From positions 1-17,593 of the forward strand of contig LSKJ01000144.1 in assembly GCA_001557035.1 (NCBI GenBank): a stretch of 17,593 bases of DNA, given 5' to 3'. Below the pieces are notes generated by a model. It worked only from the letters and a program-made list of their open reading frames with translations, was not told where the DNA came from and did not search any database. Shown one piece after another: positions 15,183 through 17,593 of this stretch (position 1 is the first letter of the stretch; each line of letters opens with the position of its first letter). The DNA is from Rhodospirillaceae bacterium CCH5-H10. Lineage in GTDB: Bacteria; Pseudomonadota; Alphaproteobacteria; Reyranellales; Reyranellaceae. The position numbers and the translations under genes were made by a program.

Positions 15183-16147
15183 TGCTGTTCTCCTGCAGGT
15201 GAGAGTGCGTAGTCCGAGTCGGCGCCGAGACCATTTACGCCGGCGAGCTCGGTCAGCCGGCGAGCGACGCCCCGGCCCGACAGCACGGCGATCAGGTCGA
15301 TGGTCTCGGCGATGAGAGCCCGCGGCACGGTCACGACGGCTTCCTGGATGAGCTGTTCGAGACGCCGCAACGCACCCATGGCCGTGCCGGCGTGGATGGT
15401 GCCGATACCGCCAGGATGACCAGTGCCCCAGGCTTTTAGGAGATCGAGGGCTTCGGCGCCGCGCACTTCACCGATCGGAATGCGGTCAGGGCGCAGCCGC
15501 AGCGACGAGCGCACCAGATCGGACAGCGATGCCACGCCGTCTTTGGTGCGCAGCGCCACCAGATTGGCGGCGCGGCATTGCAGTTCGCGGGTATCCTCGA
15601 TCAGCACCACCCGGTCGGAAGTCTTGGCGACCTCGGCCAGGAGCGCATTGGCAAGCGTGGTCTTGCCCGTCGAGGTGCCGCCGGCCACCAGGATGTTGCG
15701 GCGACTCGCGACGGCCTCGCGCAGCACCTCCGCCTGCCCGGCGGTCATGGTGCCCGCCGCGACGTACTCTTCGAGGGTGAAGACGGCGACCGCCGGCTTG
15801 CGGATCGCGAAGGTTGGCGCTGCGACGACGGGCGGCAGCAATCCCTCGAAGCGCTCGCCCGTCTCGGGCAGCTCTGCCGACACGCGCGGGCTGCCCGGAT
15901 GGACCTCGGCGCCGACATGATGAGCCACGAGCCGAACGATGCGCTCGCCCTCGGGGGCGGCAAGGCGCTCTTGCGTCTCGACCAGCCCACTCGACAGCCG
16001 GTCGATCCAGAGCCGTCCGTCCGGGTTCAGCATGACCTCGACGACAGACGGATCCTCAAGCCAGGCGGCGATCGCAGGACCCAAGGCGGTGCGCAGCATG
16101 CGGGCGCCGCGGGAGAGCACCTCAGCCTGGAAGGAATGGACCGTCAT
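15179..16147 (-). CDS. TrbB, VirB11-like ATPase (322 aa)
   Basis: TrbB is the hexameric VirB11-type traffic ATPase at the base of the channel. Walker A is GGTSTGKT (156-163), the Asp box is [10 protein letters not shown] (180-189), the Walker B region is [16 protein letters not shown] (222-237), and the His box is [15 protein letters not shown] (241-255). All are intact. The N-terminal domain ([15 protein letters not shown]) is typical. The ATG at 16147 has GGGG five bases upstream and is preferred, but a GTG at 16153 is in frame and gives two more residues. About 140 bp separates it from the CopG-like gene, the largest gap in the operon, so an internal promoter is possible, though I could not identify one. 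Confidence 0.95.
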   Translation of the reverse strand: MTVHSFQAEVLSRGARMLRTALGPAIAAWLEDPSVVEVMLNPDGRLWIDRLSSGLVETQERLAAPEGERIVRLVAHHVGAEVHPGSPRVSAELPETGERFEGLLPPVVAAPTFAIRKPAVAVFTLEEYVAAGTMTAGQAEVLREAVASRRNILVAGGTSTGKTTLANALLAEVAKTSDRVVLIEDTRELQCRAANLVALRTKDGVASLSDLVRSSLRLRPDRIPIGEVRGAEALDLLKAWGTGHPGGIGTIHAGTAMGALRRLEQLIQEAVVTVPRALIAETIDLIAVLSGRGVARRLTELAGVNGLGADSDYALSPAGEQQ

Positions 16148-16287
16148 CGTCACCCCGATTGCAGGACCGTCCGAGCAGCGGTCGTGGAATGGGATCGATT
16201 AGAAAGAGCAGGACACAGAGTGACGCAACAAGGTCGAGGGGGTCGTAGTGTTCTGGCGTGCAACGGCAGGCGGAAGGCGGTCCGGCC

Positions 16288-16728
16288 TCAGGACCGATGA
16301 CTTTCCTCATCCGGTGCTTCATCTGGAGGCGCGATATCCTGGGAGATCTCGTCGGCCAGGGTCCGGCCTTTGGCCAGGCGCCGGCCGAGCGCCTCGACAT
16401 AGCCCTCGTAACGCTCCCGGCCCTTGGCCTGCGCGCCCGGCTGCGCGGTATCCGGCAGAGGTGGAGTCGCGGTCAGCCAGAAGCGCACGAAGAGCGCCAT
16501 CGCCTCGTTGGAGATGGTGACATGGCGCTCCAGCCGTTCGATCTGCCGGATGAGCCGATCGAGTCGGCGGCCGAGCGCCCCTTCCAGCCTCTCGGATCCG
16601 TCCGGCGACAGAAAGGATGCGAGGGCGGCTTCCACGATGAGCGCCTGCGGCGCGCGCTTGCGCGCCGCATAGTCGGCGAGCTTGATCGCCAGATCGGGCG
16701 GCAAACGGAACGTATGCTTGGTCCGCAT
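16288..16728 (-). CDS. CopG-like ribbon-helix-helix protein of the transfer operon (146 aa)
   Basis: The N-terminus is a ribbon-helix-helix: a beta strand, KHTFRLP, then two helices (PDLAIKLADYAARKR, QALIVEAALASFL; about residues 11-40). The middle is a charged coiled-coil-like helix (LEGALGRRLDRLIRQIERLERHV), and the C-terminal part is a helix-rich region (YEGYVEALGRRLAKGRTLADEI). Proteins of this layout sit between traG and trbB in many alphaproteobacterial elements and are annotated as CopG family regulators. Binding to the origin of transfer or autoregulation of the operon is plausible but not shown here. The start is 8 bp after the traG stop; no strong ribosome site is evident, so coupling to traG is likely. 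Confidence 0.85.
   Translation of the reverse strand: MRTKHTFRLPPDLAIKLADYAARKRAPQALIVEAALASFLSPDGSERLEGALGRRLDRLIRQIERLERHVTISNEAMALFVRFWLTATPPLPDTAQPGAQAKGRERYEGYVEALGRRLAKGRTLADEISQDIAPPDEAPDEESHRS
16646..16669. repeat. Perfect 10-bp stem hairpin inside the CopG-like gene
   Basis: TGCGGCGCGC and its exact inverse, GCGCGCCGCA, flank a 4-base loop. In the mRNA this would be a very stable stem about 20 codons after the start of the CopG-like gene. It codes for Ala- and Arg-rich residues (AARKRAPQA), so it may be a by-product of GC-rich codon choice. No U-run follows, so it is not a terminator. Confidence 0.35.
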
Positions 16729-16736
16729 CCGTCGGC

Positions 16737-17593
16737 TCAGAGGTCGATACCGTCGCCGGGATCCAATGCGGCCTGGCGGGCGAGACCTCGGGCAGCGGCA
16801 CGCAACGCGCGAGCGCGCACGGCGTCCTCGTCGGACTCATCCTCGCCAAACGCAAACTCGGGTTGGGGCTTTGGAGGTTCGGGCGCGATGTCCTCATGCT
16901 CGGCAAGCTCGGGCTCTCGCCGGATTCCGCCATTAGCGGGGTCGTCGACGGGATGCGCCGCATGGCAGCCTGCCGGTCCCTGGCTCCCGTCCTGACTTGC
17001 CGGAGCGGGCATGCCCCTCCAGTCATCCGCCGCCGTGCTGATAACCTTCGGCCTTTCTGGCTTCGGTGCCGGAAACAGACGCTCCGTCAGCCGAGGGTCC
17101 TCGTAATACCGAGCCTTCCTGGCCCGGATCGGCGGGCAGCCGGATACCAGCACCAATTCGTCGGTGGCCGGCAGTTGCATGACTTCGCCAGGCGTCAGCA
17201 GCGGTCGCGCCGTCTCCTGCCGCGAGACCATGAGATGGCCGAGCCAGGGGCTCAGCCTATGGCCGGCATAGTTCCTCGCGTCGCGGATCTCAGTCGCGGT
17301 GCCCAGCGCATCCGAGACGCGCTTGGCGGTCCGCTCGTCGTTGGTGGCAAAGGAAACGCGCACATGACAGTTGTCGAGGATGGCATTGTTCGGGCCGTAG
17401 GCCTTTTCGATCTGGTTGAGCGACTGCGCGATGAGGAAGCTCTTCAACCCGTAGCCCGCCATGAAGGCGAGCGCGGATTCGAAGAAGTCGAGGCGGCCCA
17501 ATGCGGGGAACTCGTCGAGCATGAGGAGCAACCTATGCCGCCGGCCCTTGGCATGGAGTTCCTCGGTCAGGCGGCGACCGATCTGATTCAAGA
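16737..17593 (-). CDS. TraG, VirD4-like coupling protein, C-terminal part (cut by window edge)
   Basis: This is the C-terminal 285 or so residues of the coupling ATPase that hands the relaxase-DNA complex to the channel. The gene runs off the window at 17593; the visible TTG at 17591 is only the codon for a leucine within the protein. Walker B is LLLMLDEFPALG. The sequence then gives GLKSFLIAQSLNQIEKAYG, LDNCHVRVSFATNDERTAKR and WLGHLMVSRQETARPLLTPGEVMQLP, all diagnostic of TraG/VirD4. The tail (about the last 120 residues) is Pro- and acidic-rich and ends in an Ala-, Arg-rich helix; it is variable in the family and may bind the relaxase. Walker A and the membrane helices are outside the window. 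It is the first visible gene of the transfer operon, 8 bp before the CopG-like gene. Confidence 0.93.
   Translation of the reverse strand, partial: LNQIGRRLTEELHAKGRRHRLLLMLDEFPALGRLDFFESALAFMAGYGLKSFLIAQSLNQIEKAYGPNNAILDNCHVRVSFATNDERTAKRVSDALGTATEIRDARNYAGHRLSPWLGHLMVSRQETARPLLTPGEVMQLPATDELVLVSGCPPIRARKARYYEDPRLTERLFPAPKPERPKVISTAADDWRGMPAPASQDGSQGPAGCHAAHPVDDPANGGIRREPELAEHEDIAPEPPKPQPEFAFGEDESDEDAVRARALRAAARGLARQAALDPGDGIDL

Noticed and set aside
16122..16310. Possible 62-codon membrane-type gene between copG and trbB (minus)
   Set aside because: It has one hydrophobic stretch (VASLCVLLFLIDPIP), but it overlaps both neighbours, lacks a clear ribosome site and matches nothing I know. Most of it is probably untranslated spacer.

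Overview
The window reads as part of an integrative conjugative element, or a related conjugative plasmid, from an alphaproteobacterium. Three things point there. The base composition is GC-rich. The mating-pair genes follow the order copG-trbB-C-D-E-J-L-F-G-I-DUF2274 seen in rhizobial and sphingomonad elements. A GAAC-N7-GAAC site matches the LexA (SOS) box known from alphaproteobacteria. I cannot name the genus, and no integrase, relaxase, tRNA or attachment site is visible.

Right two thirds (about 7.06-17.59 kb, minus strand): a compact conjugation operon. It begins with the coupling protein TraG, cut by the window edge, and a ribbon-helix-helix protein. TrbB and TrbE (ATPases), TrbC (pilin), TrbD, TrbJ, TrbL, TrbF, TrbG and TrbI then build the type IV secretion channel. 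A DUF2274 protein ends the run. Most junctions are ATGA or TGATG overlaps, so the genes are probably translationally coupled. trbK and trbH, present in the Ti/RP4-type order, are missing. A LysR-type regulator (plus strand) converges on the operon and overlaps its last gene by 8 bp.

Middle (about 3.1-6.2 kb): a complete SF1 UvrD/Rep-type helicase on the minus strand overlaps a hypothetical gene. It is separated from lysR by a 558-bp spacer holding a short coding remnant and an inverted repeat that could be an operator.

Left (about 0.6-3.1 kb, minus strand): six tightly packed small genes follow a promoter-like sequence whose -35/-10 spacer contains a LexA box. They are a zinc-ribbon protein, three unrecognised proteins (one strongly acidic) and two SRAP (DUF159, SOS response-associated peptidase) paralogues. 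The first SRAP gene is full length but appears to have lost the four catalytic residues of the family. The second keeps Cys2 but is cut off. I read this as an SOS-inducible accessory operon and consider it the most interesting part of the window.

Far left (1-650): lower-GC DNA with two broken plus-strand genes, a thermonuclease-like fragment and an HNH-like zinc protein. The HNH-like gene and the second SRAP gene are joined tail to tail at a breakpoint near position 650, so a deletion or recombination has removed both 3' ends.
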